Below are positions 1 to 11,768 of a stretch of DNA of 64,000 nucleotides, piece by piece. The stretch's first letter is position 1. Every line of letters begins with the position of its first letter. Where the stretch lies: positions 5,108,212 to 5,172,211 of the forward strand of contig NC_031478.1 in assembly GCF_000006565.2 (NCBI RefSeq). The letters run 5' to 3'. The DNA comes from Toxoplasma gondii ME49. Its lineage: Eukaryota > Apicomplexa > Conoidasida > Eucoccidiorida > Sarcocystidae. Under the pieces are notes generated by a model. That model was given only the letters and a program-made list of their open reading frames with translations. It was not told the origin of the DNA and searched no databases. Position numbers and translations under genes: made by a program.

Positions 1-1142
1 ATTCCTGCATAGACATTGACGAGTGCCGAGAATCTTGGGGCGGACGCACTCCTGGACAGGCGTGTCCGCCGCAGGCGATTTGCCAAAATTTCAGCGGGTC
101 GTTCGACTGTGTGTGCCCACCCGGATCCGTCTGGAATGCGCAGTCTGGGTACAACGCACAGTGCTTGACTCTCAGTAAGGATCGAGGCATCCTCAGAAAG
201 AAACGATGAAAAGTTTGTGTAAACGAATAGGAAAGTCATCCACAGCTGTTATTCCTGACCTCACATGAACGCCGACTTCGTTGTAGCGAAGGGATGTTTC
301 CGAGATCATCAGACAGCGCAAGTGCGGTGGCCATAAGGGCCTCAACGTGAACAGCAGCACACATCTGAACCCATAAAATGTTGAGGTCTTTCACATGTCT
401 ATAGATGTACCGGCAACAGGCTTGCACGCCACCAGATGATTACAAATAAAAACAATATATTTGTATGAAGGTGTCCATCGGTGGACATCCAGGCAATATG
501 CGGATAACGCACACGCACACATCTCCTTAGGTCTATTTTGATTCAGATATAGAAATACATCCAGCACAGTAATTCATAATTTTGAAGTGCTTCACTATGT
601 GTGGAGTGCGTAGCGGGAAGCAATCTCTCTGAGAGCCACCCGAGTTTTCTGTGTGACTGCGTCCGTTGTGTCGTTTCCCAGACACACCTCTGACCGGTCC
701 ATGCGTGAACAACGGCGGCTGCGGCAGGAATGCCTTATGTCAAGCTTCGGGTGCTGTCCTCTACTACCAGCGAACGTGTGTTTGTTTGAATGGCTACGAG
801 AAGCTGAGCTCATCGGTGCAAGCAGGACTCCTCGGGGAAGGTCGAGAGCTGTGCATCCGCGAGGGTATCATCGAATCGGAAATCAGGCGATATCTCACCA
901 TTATGCAATCCTTCGCTACAAGAGAGACATTGGAAAAGAAATCGGTTGAAGCAGTTCCGTCTTCTAACACCCAAGGTATCGCGGATGGGGGCAACGGCAT
1001 GGGAACCGCAGACCTCTTGACTGGAGGATGGCTTTGGCCTAGAAGTTCCCCTCCGCCTTCGCCCGCCCCTTCAAACATCGCGCCATGCTTCTTTGGAATT
1101 TGTCTTCTGGGAGGGTCAGCCGAAAACAGCAACGGCCCTTGA
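1..1142 (+). CDS. EGF-domain protein, 3' end (partial)
   Basis: Two exons are visible: 1-174 (frame starting at base 3) and 682-1142, joined by a GTAAGG donor at 175 and a TTTCCCAG acceptor ending at 681. One base is carried over and completed by two, so the frame holds to the TGA at 1140-1142. Exon 1 encodes a calcium-binding-type EGF module: it opens with DIDEC, followed by CPPQAICQN and FDCVCPPG. Exon 2 encodes a second EGF-like module (CVNNGGCG, then TCVCLNGYE), a Ser/Pro-rich stretch and a short Cys-containing end. No clear transmembrane segment or GPI signal is seen in the visible tail. EGF repeats in coccidia are common in secreted, microneme or surface proteins; that localisation is inference. 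The 5' part, with any signal peptide, lies left of the window. The last exon could in principle be spliced further, for example at a GTATCG near 977. Confidence 0.72.
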
Positions 1143-1964
1143 TGGAAGGAGAGGGCATCATACATAAAGAGATAGTCACTGCAAAGGAAATCGATAGCCC
1201 CTTTTAAATCGTGTTCCCGCAAGCCTAGTCGCTACTCAAAAATTTGTCATGGATGAACAGCCACGCAGCACAGGCTTGCGCGCACAGGACTCGCAGGAGT
1301 TTTTGGCGCTCAAGTGGCGGCAACTGCTCTGGCACGATGCTTCAGTGGATAATGCGAAGCTGGGCTCCATATATCTTACGTCGACGCTAAAACATGAGCA
1401 CAATGATGCATATCAGATGGCTTCGATGTGTTTGCGTAGCAACTGTTGAACAGCGGAGCTGTCTGCGTCGTGTGAAGCACACGAGTTAGTTGTATTCACC
1501 GTTTATATGCAGAGCTGGCGGTGTCGCGTGGTCATTTTGTAGGTGAAATATCAGGAATCAATCACTTGAGATACTGATGCCCACACTGTGTATAACCGAC
1601 CGAGTTCGTTTGGTTCTAATGCCAAATTGAGGATCCAAGGAGACTTCTTGTATTAGTGCTGCCCGCAGCCATAGCCAGGGCAGTATCAGATAACCAACAT
1701 GATAAGAACGCTGAAACACATGCGAATTTCAATGAAAGTTAATCATGAACCAAGTATCAACACACACAACTGCTGGCATCCCCCGTCAGCGGATCTCCGT
1801 CGTGCTGGCCTCCTTCAAAAACGTTTTTAAATCATGTGCCGTCCTTATACGTTGTAAAAATAGGGGACATCTCTGTCTCATCTTTTGCCTTTCTTGGTGA
1901 AAACCGCATTCAATCACAAACAACGCTACGGCGCACAGGTATGTCGCCGATGCCCTCATGAACT
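1143..1964. other. Intergenic gap between convergent 3' ends
   Basis: This gap separates the stop of the EGF gene (+) from the stop of the TPR-like gene (-), so it should hold both 3' UTRs. A 66-codon open frame at 1249-1449 (+) begins with ATG, but it has no recognisable content and no supporting exon borders. No further structure was seen. Confidence 0.6.
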
Positions 1965-4330
1965 TTACACAACGTAGGCAATATCGGCAGGGCTCACTAC
2001 GCCCTCTGTTTCTGCTAGCAGCTCGGAATGTATGAGGCGTTGCCATTCGAGGCACTTTGACCTTGGTGAGACATTGTCTTCTGCTATACGCAGAGACGCG
2101 GGTGTATTTTTACGACGATGGCCTTCGCTCCCAGTCATAAAGTATTTGGTTTGCCGACAGGAGAGACATGGAAGAAGTCTGATGGGCAGCTGACATTCAA
2201 CAGCACCGCCTAGTCGACCCCCATAATTATCCGCTAGACACGTGACAGGTGAATTAAAATGCATCCTAAGCTCCTGCACTAACAAAATGTCGTCTTGAAC
2301 CGCGGCGAGGGCTTTCCTGACGTAAAGAAGACACCAGACATCTCTGGCACTGGAATTTAGCACTTTATGTAATAACGCAGACACTCCGGTTCTTTTGTGA
2401 ACTTTGAGCACGCTCAAGACTCGGTTATGGCTGCATGCATCAGCGGTTCAGTTCAGGAAAGCTTACATCAGTTGGTCAGTTTTCCTGTCTCTGGCCGCAG
2501 TCGGCGGCTGTAGAATTGAGAGCGAGTAGGAAACCGATAATCGGGAACGGATCTCGTCCAGATGTGTTGCTGCAACAACGGCATAGCTTTCATTTTTGCA
2601 GGTGAATCCTTGCAGAAGTAAGGGAGTAACGCGGCCGACTTAAACTCATTCATGTTGGCTGAAGCTTCCCAACGTATGATGCGGCCACGTATAAGAAGAT
2701 GCGCTTCTGCACAGAGAGGCCAACATCTGCGTCAATTAAATGCGCTATGCTAAGGCACAGAAGTGGCCACGTGAGGGCAGCATACGTTTTGATAGGTCGA
2801 CAGTTGACTAGGAGTACAGAGACCGACACACATGCCAACTGTTGCGTCTGTGCGTGAATCGAGTTGCGCTCCTGCTTGTCCTCAGGAGAGATTGACTCGC
2901 CGACACGGCACCCACGAAGACGACATGCAGACATTTCGTCTTGACCACCCACCGGCGGAGCCGAGCATTCGCTTTGCGAAGAACAGCTGCGCAAGGTCGA
3001 AGTGCGCCCGGACAGAACTGTTTTTCGCTTTGGCCGCTGCATGAATCCGCCTCTCGACGGCGGCGTACGGCCTTTGAAGATCCTTCATGGCTTTCATCAA
3101 GTGCCCGACACAGCCAAAAGGTAAACCATGAGCCTTCAGCAAGTCTCGCGCGAGCCGCGCATGCCTAAATGCAAGCGCAGGCCTGCCGTCGTCCCAGTAC
3201 CGAATCGCCATATTATGCAAACTGATGAAGCGTTGGGCTGAAAAGACAGTCGTTGGTAAGTAGACAGTGGGCTGGACAACCCGTGCAGAGCTCCGGGAAC
3301 CTGGATCACTTCTTTGGGTGCTGTATATTCTGCTCCTGAGCTGGTGTAAAGCGCATCGCACATCGGCTTGTCGTTCAATTTGCCTCTCCTTGCTCCACCA
3401 CAGAGCTGTGCCTCTACTCTGTAGGCGGCCATAACGCTGTACGGACCCAGGTTCCTCCGAGCGAAGCAAAATTACGGGGTGTGGGGCGGCGCACAGTGCC
3501 AAACTCGAAGAAAGTTCACTTTGAGGAACGCGGCCTTTGGTCGGGAGGACGAGCCCCGACTGTACCCTTGCTTCTCCCGCGCTTGTGCACATTCGTGGTT
3601 CCGCGTTGCGCCCACTGTCCCCTGAATTCCTTCTCAACGCAAAAGAGTCTTCGCCCTTCCTGGTAGAGCAGGGAGGACACCTCAGGTGTTTTTCTGACAG
3701 AAGCTTTCGCCGAAGACGATTTTGCAAGCCTTCCCGTTCTTCGACTGGGTCAGCGTCGTCGCTGGGAGCCCTGGAGGCGATGCTCTCAGAACTTCCACGT
3801 CCTGGGACAACCTTGGATTGCACATGTCACAGGAAAAACGGAAACTGGAAAGTAGCCTGAGGTTGACTCTCAACGCCTGCTCCGTCTCAGGTGTGCGTCA
3901 GTGTTTGTCTTCATTTCGCTCACGCGAATGGCACCAAAACTCATAAGGAGCTTTGTGGTGGTACGTATACCTCCGGAGAGCAACCGAAACTCGTTGACGT
4001 AGTGCCACTTCTCGTGATAGGGGAGAATCTGACTAGAAATCAGCCACGAAAATGACAGAGCTGATGCGCCTGTGGGACAGTTACCGAGAGCCCATGACAA
4101 CCAGCGCGACTTTGTCTGAGAGCAGCCTGACTCCCTGCGTCTTCGATCGACCGACTCGCAGGGCTATCGGAAAAAGTGGTGGATTCGCTGCTCGTCGTGT
4201 TGCCATGGTTCCCAGAAGCTTGCAATGACCAAGAGCATCTTTGAGAGACTGCTGGCGTCCTCGAACCTCTATTGTCGGTGTGGAAATCTGTGTGACCGTC
4301 TCCGAGCTCCCTTGTGTTCTTTGTGGCCAT
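1965..4330 (-). CDS. Hypothetical protein with TPR-like helical core, 6 exons
   Basis: Minus-strand exons: 4330-4085, 4028-3971, 3801-3301, 3237-2953, 2658-2535 and 2430-1965, 1,680 nt in all (559 residues plus stop). Phases agree at all five junctions and each intron has GT..AG ends. The start is an ATG at 4330 followed by ATKNTREL. Residues 1-82 are Ser/Thr-rich and probably disordered. Exon 2 encodes a distinctive block, ILPYHEKWHYVNEF. Residues about 104-268 are charged and low in complexity. Exon 4 carries a TPR-like helix pair (SLHNMAIRYWDDGRPALAF) and a second candidate (AHFDLAQLFFAKRMLGSA) that runs into exon 5. No named family was recognised, so no function is given. The gene is divergent from MPC1 and convergent with the EGF gene. 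The first exon and the exact 3' end are the least certain parts; the frame simply stays open from 2430 to the stop. Confidence 0.6.
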
Positions 4331-6831
4331 CGGGTGACGTTTCGTTGGTTGAGAATCGTGATGTTCCCCTGCACTGTAGCCAGAGATGTGAGAAATGGTA
4401 TCGCTGCGAGAGAACCTTTGTTTCGCTCCCGCAGCGTTTCTTTTCTCACGCACTGCGGAGGTTCATGAACACACACACAACATGTCAAATACGACACCTC
4501 TTTCATCTCGAAACACGGTCCCACAAATATCATCCTCTCTGACAAACGAAGTGAGTAGTGCTGAATTGCGGACTCACATAAAGAGCCAGTTCGACGTCGT
4601 GTGTTAGTGAAACTGCCGAACTTGACCTGATGCCTGTGGTATTACATATGCCCTCGACTCCCATGAACGAACTCGTCAGGTGTGCGTCAGTTGTTGACAG
4701 TCTTAAAAATACTACAGGCGCTCTGAAGAACAACCGCTACACATCTTCTGTGTGTCTTTGCCGCAGAAGTACTTTGGCTTCTATGACCATATTACTGCGT
4801 CAATCAATGGTCGAACACAACTAAGAACCAGCAAATATAGATGCGGTGACAGACATATTTATAGTCGTAATGATTTTCTTCACTCAGGAAAGCCAAATGC
4901 TCCACGGATGGTGAGGATTCTACTCACGGGCATGCTGTTCTCTGCATACGGCGCTACGGTCCTGGTTGGCGAATGCCACGAAGGTAAGTCTCGGTGTCGT
5001 GGCGTACTCCATGTCCGAGGCAGCGTGAACATGCCAAGAAACCAGAGAATAACTGCGTAAAACTGCCGTACCACTTGCCCGCCTCTTTATGGAAACACCC
5101 GCCTTCTTGTTCGTCCTTTGCGTCAGCTGTTGCCTCTTACAAATCCTTTGGAAAGGACCAACTCACGTAGGAGCTAGCATGCAAGATGAACCGGCATATC
5201 CCAACAGCTCGATTCGACACCTTGGCGGGGGAGAGGGGGGGGGCGTTCGGGCAAGATCCCTGCACTAATTCGCTCAATTACCCTAGAACTTCTCATTTTT
5301 TAAATACGGAAACGGGGGCGTCCACAGAGACAAGGCATCTTTTCTTCTTTGTGGCGCAATGGACGGCGAACTTGACCTACAACGAAGCTCCTGCAATATT
5401 GATGTAGAGTGAAGAACTCAGGCTCTCTCCGCACGCTTCTGGCCAATGCATTTCCTCAGACACGTCAAACCACCAGGGTTAAATGTCATGGTTAACTGCT
5501 ACTCAGCGCTCTGCAAACATCGCTTTCCCATGAGAGATTCTTCTCTGCTCCACCTTGTTGCCAACCTACTTGCGCAGACAATCCTGCGCGTCACTTCTCA
5601 AGAGTGTTTGGCAGTGGAGAGGGACTCCGGCTTCTACCATGATCACTAGCTTTCGAAAACCGGCTTTCCTCAATACTTCTACACTCTCTTTGGGAGAGGC
5701 CACTGCTTCTAGGATGACGGACTACACCCAATTTCTGTGCAAACCAGGGAGAGAAGAGAACTGATAAATAATGTGGTCGACGTAGATTGAGAATGACTAC
5801 GCGGTCTTGCGGTATGTCATCAACCAGATTCAATCTAGCGACGCACACGGGCAGGTTCCAGCTCGATTGGGCTAAAAACAGCTTGTACATTCAGGACAGT
5901 TCGGTGTCGTGTCCGTTGCTGAATCCAGCAGTATCGCGGGGCTCTCGTGTGTAGAGTTGTGGCACTAGGGGTCACAGTAACGATGCGAAATGGAGCAGGA
6001 ACGCAGGCCCCGTCAGTTGCTGCACAATTGCCGTTTCGCGCTAGATGATAGTCACATTTTCAGGGGCTCTTTTTTATTTGCCCGACACCATATAAGCCGA
6101 GTGACGAACAAATGGAGCTCGACACACCTGCTTTGACTGCGACCACTGTTGAGGGTACAGACAAAGGATTCGTCCTCAGTTCTACGCTTCCCAGTTTTCG
6201 ACAGACAATTTCGAGAACAATTAATAGTCAGAACGGATAAATGAACCTTCTCTCACTAGTAGAACATAAGAGAGTAACCGAGGGCCAATGGGGGGCCGCT
6301 TGCCGAATCTCGACTTTGCGCGGGACACGTACATGCGCATGCTCCGGGGTTCTTCCAGACAAGAAGGCACTAATATTGCGTTACCTACGTGTGTTGCTTG
6401 CCTTTTGGTGCTCCACAGAGGACGGCCTTTCTCATTTCTCTCCATCATTCACTTGTTTCTCAATTCGCTGCGGCCGTTGCTGCTGTGGTCTGATCTTTCT
6501 TCCACCGGTTTTCCAGACAACGCCTTACGGTCACCGACACGGAAACCTGCGGAGAGATCTCCATTGACCTCCACCATACGGTTAGAACCCGAGCGAAGTT
6601 TTTACGTCCGGTTCCCGAAGGCCAGGAGAAACCATTTTCCGTTTTCCGTGCATGCGAGTGCGGTCTTGCATTGTCTGCAGTTCCGGCAGCGCTGCCCCCG
6701 GTACCTTGGGCACACCGAAGCGGCTTTTCTCGACTCGGCGTGTCTCACATTTTCGGTGAGTGTCTTTCCGACTGTGGCCCTTATTCAAAGCCCTCCCTTT
6801 CTGTCGGCCTGTTTGTTGCAACCTTTCTACG
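4331..6831. promoter_or_regulatory. Divergent intergenic region with presumed promoters of two genes
   Basis: About 2.5 kb lies between the start codon of the TPR-like gene (-) and that of MPC1 (+). It should contain both 5' UTRs and promoters. No TATA-like box can be assigned, as is usual for coccidian promoters. It holds a G-rich tract at 5224-5251. The last few hundred bases before 6832 are pyrimidine-rich, consistent with an MPC1 5' UTR or leader intron. No convincing coding exon was found here. Confidence 0.45.
5224..5251 (+). other. G-rich tract, quadruplex-like
   Basis: Runs of five G (5227-5231), nine G (5235-5243) and three G (5249-5251) lie close together. The nine-base run can supply two stacks, so four G-runs with short loops are possible. 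This is a direct reading; folding is inferred. Confidence 0.5.
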
Positions 6832-7314
6832 ATGTGGTTGACTCTTGGTCGCCTCCTTCGCTTCGCGAACAATGGCGCGGTTGGGCAGACTCTGAAAACC
6901 GAGGTGGCAAAGGAAGGCGCAGGAGTCGCGGAAAAACTGGTCAAGAATGCGAGCGAGGCGGCTTCAAAGGCAGCGGCGAAAGGTGCCGCGGAGGCGTCTG
7001 TTCTTGCGTCGTCCTGGGATTACGTCAAGAAGTACGGAATGACAACTCATTTCTGGGGTCCGATCGCGAACTGGGGTTTCGTGGTGGCTGGCTTGTCCGA
7101 CATGCAGAAGTCCCCAGAAATCATAAGCGAACGGATGACAGGTGTTTTGTGCATCTACAGTCTACTCTTTATGCGCTTCGCTTACATGGTGCAGCCACGA
7201 AACTACTTGCTTTTCGCCTGTCACTTCTGCAACGAAGGCGTGCAGCTCACTCAGCTGTTCCGGAAGCTCAGGTACAACTCGGAGCAACGGACCAAAACCG
7301 CGAATGCTACATAA
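6832..7314 (+). CDS. MPC1: Mitochondrial pyruvate carrier subunit 1 (MPC1)
   Basis: A single-exon frame of 160 residues, starting at ATG 6832 and ending at TAA 7312-7314. MPC1 pairs with an MPC2-type subunit in the inner mitochondrial membrane and imports pyruvate for the matrix dehydrogenase. Residues 71-135 carry the MPC family signature: [12 protein letters not shown] (72-83), then KSPEIIS and RMTG, then [11 protein letters not shown] (114-124), LLFACH and CNE. Most of this block is near the animal MPC1 consensus, and three short helices match the family's small membrane fold. Residues 1-60 are longer than in animal MPC1: a mildly basic start followed by an Ala/Lys-rich helix (about residues 38-57), probably a mitochondrial targeting extension. 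In-frame codons upstream of 6832 contain no other ATG that would be a better start. It is divergent from the TPR-like gene. Confidence 0.93.
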   Translation: MWLTLGRLLRFANNGAVGQTLKTEVAKEGAGVAEKLVKNASEAASKAAAKGAAEASVLASSWDYVKKYGMTTHFWGPIANWGFVVAGLSDMQKSPEIISERMTGVLCIYSLLFMRFAYMVQPRNYLLFACHFCNEGVQLTQLFRKLRYNSEQRTKTANAT

Positions 7315-10300
7315 CGGTAACGCGAATTCGAGCGCCACCGACTTGAAAAAGTATTTTTTAAACGGCCTTTCTGGCTGTGACTGGTGTGCCGCACCAGATC
7401 CATGACGAAGCCGTGTCACTGACTCGATGCAGCGACACCCAGAACGGCAGCGACCGGCCTGGGTTTACCGCGTTAAACGCTATATGCTGATACTTTCAAA
7501 CAGAAGGTGTCGACAGATCTAACCGAAAATGTGCTCTCTGTGTCGATGTTCTAAAGCCACGAGTTCTCACCGCCGGCCGTGTGCTCTTTACCGCAGGGCT
7601 CTCCTCACCCAGGTTACCTGTATTCCCAAAAGAATCTCATGGAGAGTTTTCCGTGTCTCAACGTCGGGTCCTCATTTCTTCTTGCTGTTTCAATGCAACG
7701 CGCCCGGCGGTCGCTTCGCCCCCAATGTGGAGGTTTTTCGAGGGCTTGCTTCCCTCCGCGTCCGTGTTTCTTGTGAAAGCCACGCGTTTTCTCCGGTCGC
7801 CAGTCTCTGTACGTCATCCTTCTCACGCGATTCTCGTATTTCCTAGGATTTCTTCCAGTCTACAGCCTCCTAAAAGAACGGCGGGTGGCCGACAGGAAAG
7901 GTTCTACTGGTGTGCGCGTTTGCCGCGCATGTTCTTTGTCTTCCAGCCTTACCGTTCCTCGCCACAGATGGTCGCTTTTTTTGCTAACACACTCTAGAGT
8001 TGTCTTCACTACGTGAGGGTGTGTGACATTCAAACGGCGGGAAACAGATGAGTCTGGTCCTTCGATTTCGCGTTCCTGTCCATGCGGAGGCGTCGCTCCT
8101 GAGACGTGGCTGTGTCGTGAGAATTTCTCACCGATAGCTGGAGAACGTGTAACAAGAGGAGATGATCGTTCTGAGGCGAATCTGTATATACAAACCAGTA
8201 AGGAGCTAGAGTGGTTTCTTCAGTGTGTCTTCTTGAGTGTAACACCGCCTTCACTGAGCTCTTAGCCGCGCCCGAACGACAGCAATCTGAGATTCGAGCA
8301 CGTCGGCGTCGCGCTACGGTCTGACGCCAAGCGAACTCTCACACTTGTCGGTTTGAGTGCTGTTGCCATGCATGTCACGCGCGCTCCTCCGGTTAGGTTC
8401 CGAGCGGTTCGAAAACTCCAGGGTTGAGAGGCAGTGTTCTTGTTCAGAAGAACAAGCCAAAGGAGACCACACCAGAGTCTCGGGCACTTCTCAGCCTGAT
8501 TCACATTATAAGGAGACTGTCTCTGCTCAAAAATGGTCCGCGATCCAGAGCTGTAGATTTCAAATTGAATACACAGATGCCGGATCGGTTTATACATGAC
8601 TGTGTCTCAGAGCTGAATATGAATCCAGTTATCAAGTGCAGACGTCGAAGCTCTTGGCTAGTAATATGCTAATCTTCGTTGACAAGCATGAGTATATTTA
8701 TAAAGACAGCAAGCAGAAACGTAGACAGTTTCGGTGTGCAAACCAGGGGGGAAAGCGGCGAGTGGGGGGCGGAGTGGAAAACAAAGATGTGGTCGGCTTA
8801 GTACTGGGGAGCGTAGAGAACCCTGCTTTCCTACCACATTTGGGGAGTTCAACTCGGGAATTCACAAATGTACGGACGAAAAGAGTCCCGGAGTATACTT
8901 GGGACCTTTTTCTGGAAGGAGAAGCAACGTACTTTCTTGCTCGTTGAAATGGACCACGCGTTTCACAAAAACCACCTCACGTGGTGGATGGAACATCGGT
9001 ACGCGGGAGGGTTTACACTTCTAAATTTCAAAGAACGCATGATATTAAGAAGCCCGCAAAGAATCAGTTAGCAAGGACATGTGCCCCATCGAAACACACA
9101 AACAGCTATATATGTATATATATATGTATGTATATGGATGCGCCCACAGAGAAGTACGTTGCATAAGAAAACACGAATCGAGGTAGAATGCTGCTGGATA
9201 ATTTACTGAATTAAAAAATTTGAACTTAAGAAAGGAAGCTTCTCCTGGCAACTTTTAGCAGTAAAAATCCACCTCGTAAACAAAATGTGTGAAAATACAG
9301 TGCGACGAAAATACACTTCAAAATTTTGTTGTTGCTGAAGAAGCCACTTTCTTGCGGTGCCATAGTGCGTCAAATTCTCCGGCGATCGATGGTGGCCTGG
9401 GGCATAGCGTATCATATTTCCTGCATAACCCCGAGCAAAAACGAGATTTATCTTCGCCTCAGAACTATTCAAAGTCTGCTTTGGACTGCCACCACCCAGG
9501 TTTCCAGCAAATCACAGTTCTGCCGCAGGGCTTCTCTCTGTGTGTACCTCTAGATGTTTCTGAGTACTTAATCGTTTATGAATGCCAAGATGCATGCACA
9601 AGTATTTGCCTCCTGAATTGGGTGTCTTCGTCTGCGTTCGCTTTCCACGCATTTTCCACATGAAGTAAGGAGCTTCTTTGCCGCTAGTGTCGAGTTAGCT
9701 TTCGTGTATGGACGCGTGTATCCAGTCTGCCACTTGTTCCTTTTACTTCTGCAGCCGTATGGCGACACAGTTCGCGGGATTGTATCTTTTTGAAAAAAGA
9801 AACACGCGGATTGAAACCGAGCCGGGGATCGCGCATCTTTCTCCCGACTATACAGTCGAGCATGCATCGCCTCCATAAATGAAATGCAACGACAAGCGTA
9901 AATGCGGGAAGACCGCCCAGAGATCATCCGGAAAAGCAGGCGGCGCCCGTGTTTCCCTTGATACGACACTTCACCGAAAACCGTAGGGAACCGCAGCAAG
10001 ACCAAAATCGAATTCAGCTGACAACGAAGACCCGAACAAAAATGATTTCTCCCGTAGACCGGCGTGGATTTCAGGCCAGCCACCCGGAGCAGCTTGGCAC
10101 CCAAGGCGGGGTAAATTTGGGCTGACTTAAAATGAGTGAAGCAAAGTTCGAACTCTTTGCGCGAGACGAAGGGAAAAAACAGACAGACGCCAAAGAGAAA
10201 CCCGTATAGTGACTGAAAGGTGTCAGAGGACCCGCCTCACAAAATGTTTTGAATCTCAAGGCTGTCGGCTTCGGCAGAGCGGGGAAGGTTGTCCACTCGG

Positions 10301-10633
10301 CGGAGTTGAATCTGCAAACAGACAACGTGGTAAACAGCATCGTACACGCATCACATGAATACGCGCGTAAAGCTTTTCCAGAGACACACACGGAAAAGTC
10401 TGTTGTCTTCCGTCCATGTATAAAGGACCCTCGGGACTGTAAAACCAATCCAGAACCTTTTTTTTATGTGCGACGACGGAAATGTTCGTGGTGCTGGTAC
10501 ACCTTTTTCAAGGCAAATGGAGCAACGAAAACAAAGCTGAGATTTCTTGAGCACTTGCCGAACCCCCCGAACATTGAAACTATGCTTGAACAGAGCTCGC
10601 TCGCGTTCTTAGTGCCGTCTTTGCATTGAGGAA

Positions 10634-10792
10634 ATGGCGACTCCGCAGTCGTCTTCCCCACGGTCGAAGCGATCTCACCCGCCGCCGTGCATCGGCCAGG
10701 AGTCGAGGGCTTCGGCAGAGAGACTTGCCACAGTTGGCGTCTGCGAGCAGAGCCGGCGTTTTCGCATCAACCCTACGCAGCGTGGAACCTAG
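10634..10792 (+). other. Short open frame in a good start context, possible remote first exon
   Basis: ATG 10634 sits in a favourable context (AAATGG) and opens 52 codons beginning MATPQSSSPRSKRSHPPP before TAG at 10790-10792. A weak donor near 10780 would leave one base, the phase needed by the tRNase Z exon at 14888. It could therefore be a far 5' exon, an upstream ORF, or chance. No homology was recognised. Confidence 0.2.
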
Positions 10793-11235
10793 GTAGACTC
10801 CCTGCCCTACTGGTAGCCTCAGCTAGATGCCGACAGAGCAGGAGCATGCTCGGTTCTCCACGAAATCTATTCGAACCGAGAGGCTGCCAAGCGTAGTTGA
10901 GACAAACATCACTTCGTTTCAGTGAACACACGGCGGCTGCTGCGAACCTGGAAGGCTGGGCAATGCCACTGTCCGCAGTTGCACGGAAGGCCATGCCAAC
11001 TCCAGACACCCAGCTTTGCCTTGCACTGCAAAGAGCATCAAGCAACGCCACAGCTGCTCTCGAGTCTCACGCTCGACCCGGCATCTGCAACACAGCTCCA
11101 GAGGCGTCGGAAAACATGTCAAGGCGAGTCTCAGAAGAAAAACCACATGCGCAGACGACAGGATACAAATGTGTAAGACCGCAGAAAACAGTGGTGAGAA
11201 ACGCCTCTACCAACCTACACATCACTGCCACTGCC

Positions 11236-11237
<2 letters not shown>

Positions 11238-11271
<34 letters not shown>

Positions 11272-11381
11272 AGCATTTATATATATATATATATATGAAC
11301 AGACACGAAGCAATGTATATTCACATACACGTGACTATCCAAATACGCGCAAATTATATATATATATATATATATACATAT
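11238..11381. repeat. (AT)n microsatellite cluster
   Basis: Three nearly pure AT runs (about 11238-11270, 11278-11297 and 11354-11381) separated by short unique sequence. Such runs are typical of coccidian intergenic DNA and are expected to vary in length between strains. Confidence 0.85.
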
Positions 11382-11710
11382 AGAGAGAGAGGTAGAAGTA
11401 GAGCGATACAGATGTACACTGTCTCCTTTGCGTGGACAGGCGGAGGAGAGAGTGAGGCGCGTCTGGCTCATGCCTTTTCGCCGCAGCCGACCATTTCTGA
11501 TCGGGGAAAGGGCAACTGACCCGTTCGGTGGGGCAGAGGAGCTTCCCAGTCATCTCGTGAACATCTCCCATCCACGTCAGCGGCTCCACAAACGCCATGT
11601 TGCAGGAACGCTGCTTCGTCGGAGATGGTCCAACCTGCGAAACGAAACAGCGACAAAACCATCCACGCATGTCTACATAAATGTGCAGATGCAGGTCTAC
11701 AATTACAAAC

Positions 11711-11768
11711 GGAGAGAAATGCATATATATATATATATGTATATATGTATATATATGCATTTCTCTCC
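11711..11768. repeat. Long palindrome with AT core
   Basis: The left arm starting at 11711 (GGAGAGAAATGCATATAT) is the exact reverse complement of the right arm ending at 11768. The arms are at least 18 bp and flank an AT-rich core of about 22 bp. The unique GGAGAGAAATGC portion shows that this is more than a simple AT repeat. A hairpin or cruciform is possible. Confidence 0.85.

Noticed and set aside
1249..1449. 66-codon plus-strand frame starting with ATG
   Set aside because: It lies between two convergent 3' ends, has no family features or exon borders, and is of a length expected by chance.
8355..8420. GGTTCGAAA resembling a tRNA B box
   Set aside because: No matching A box at the proper distance and no cloverleaf could be drawn around it.
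9568..10448. Overlapping minus-strand frames of 178 and 125 codons
   Set aside because: They lack ATG starts, have no recognised domain and overlap each other in different frames.
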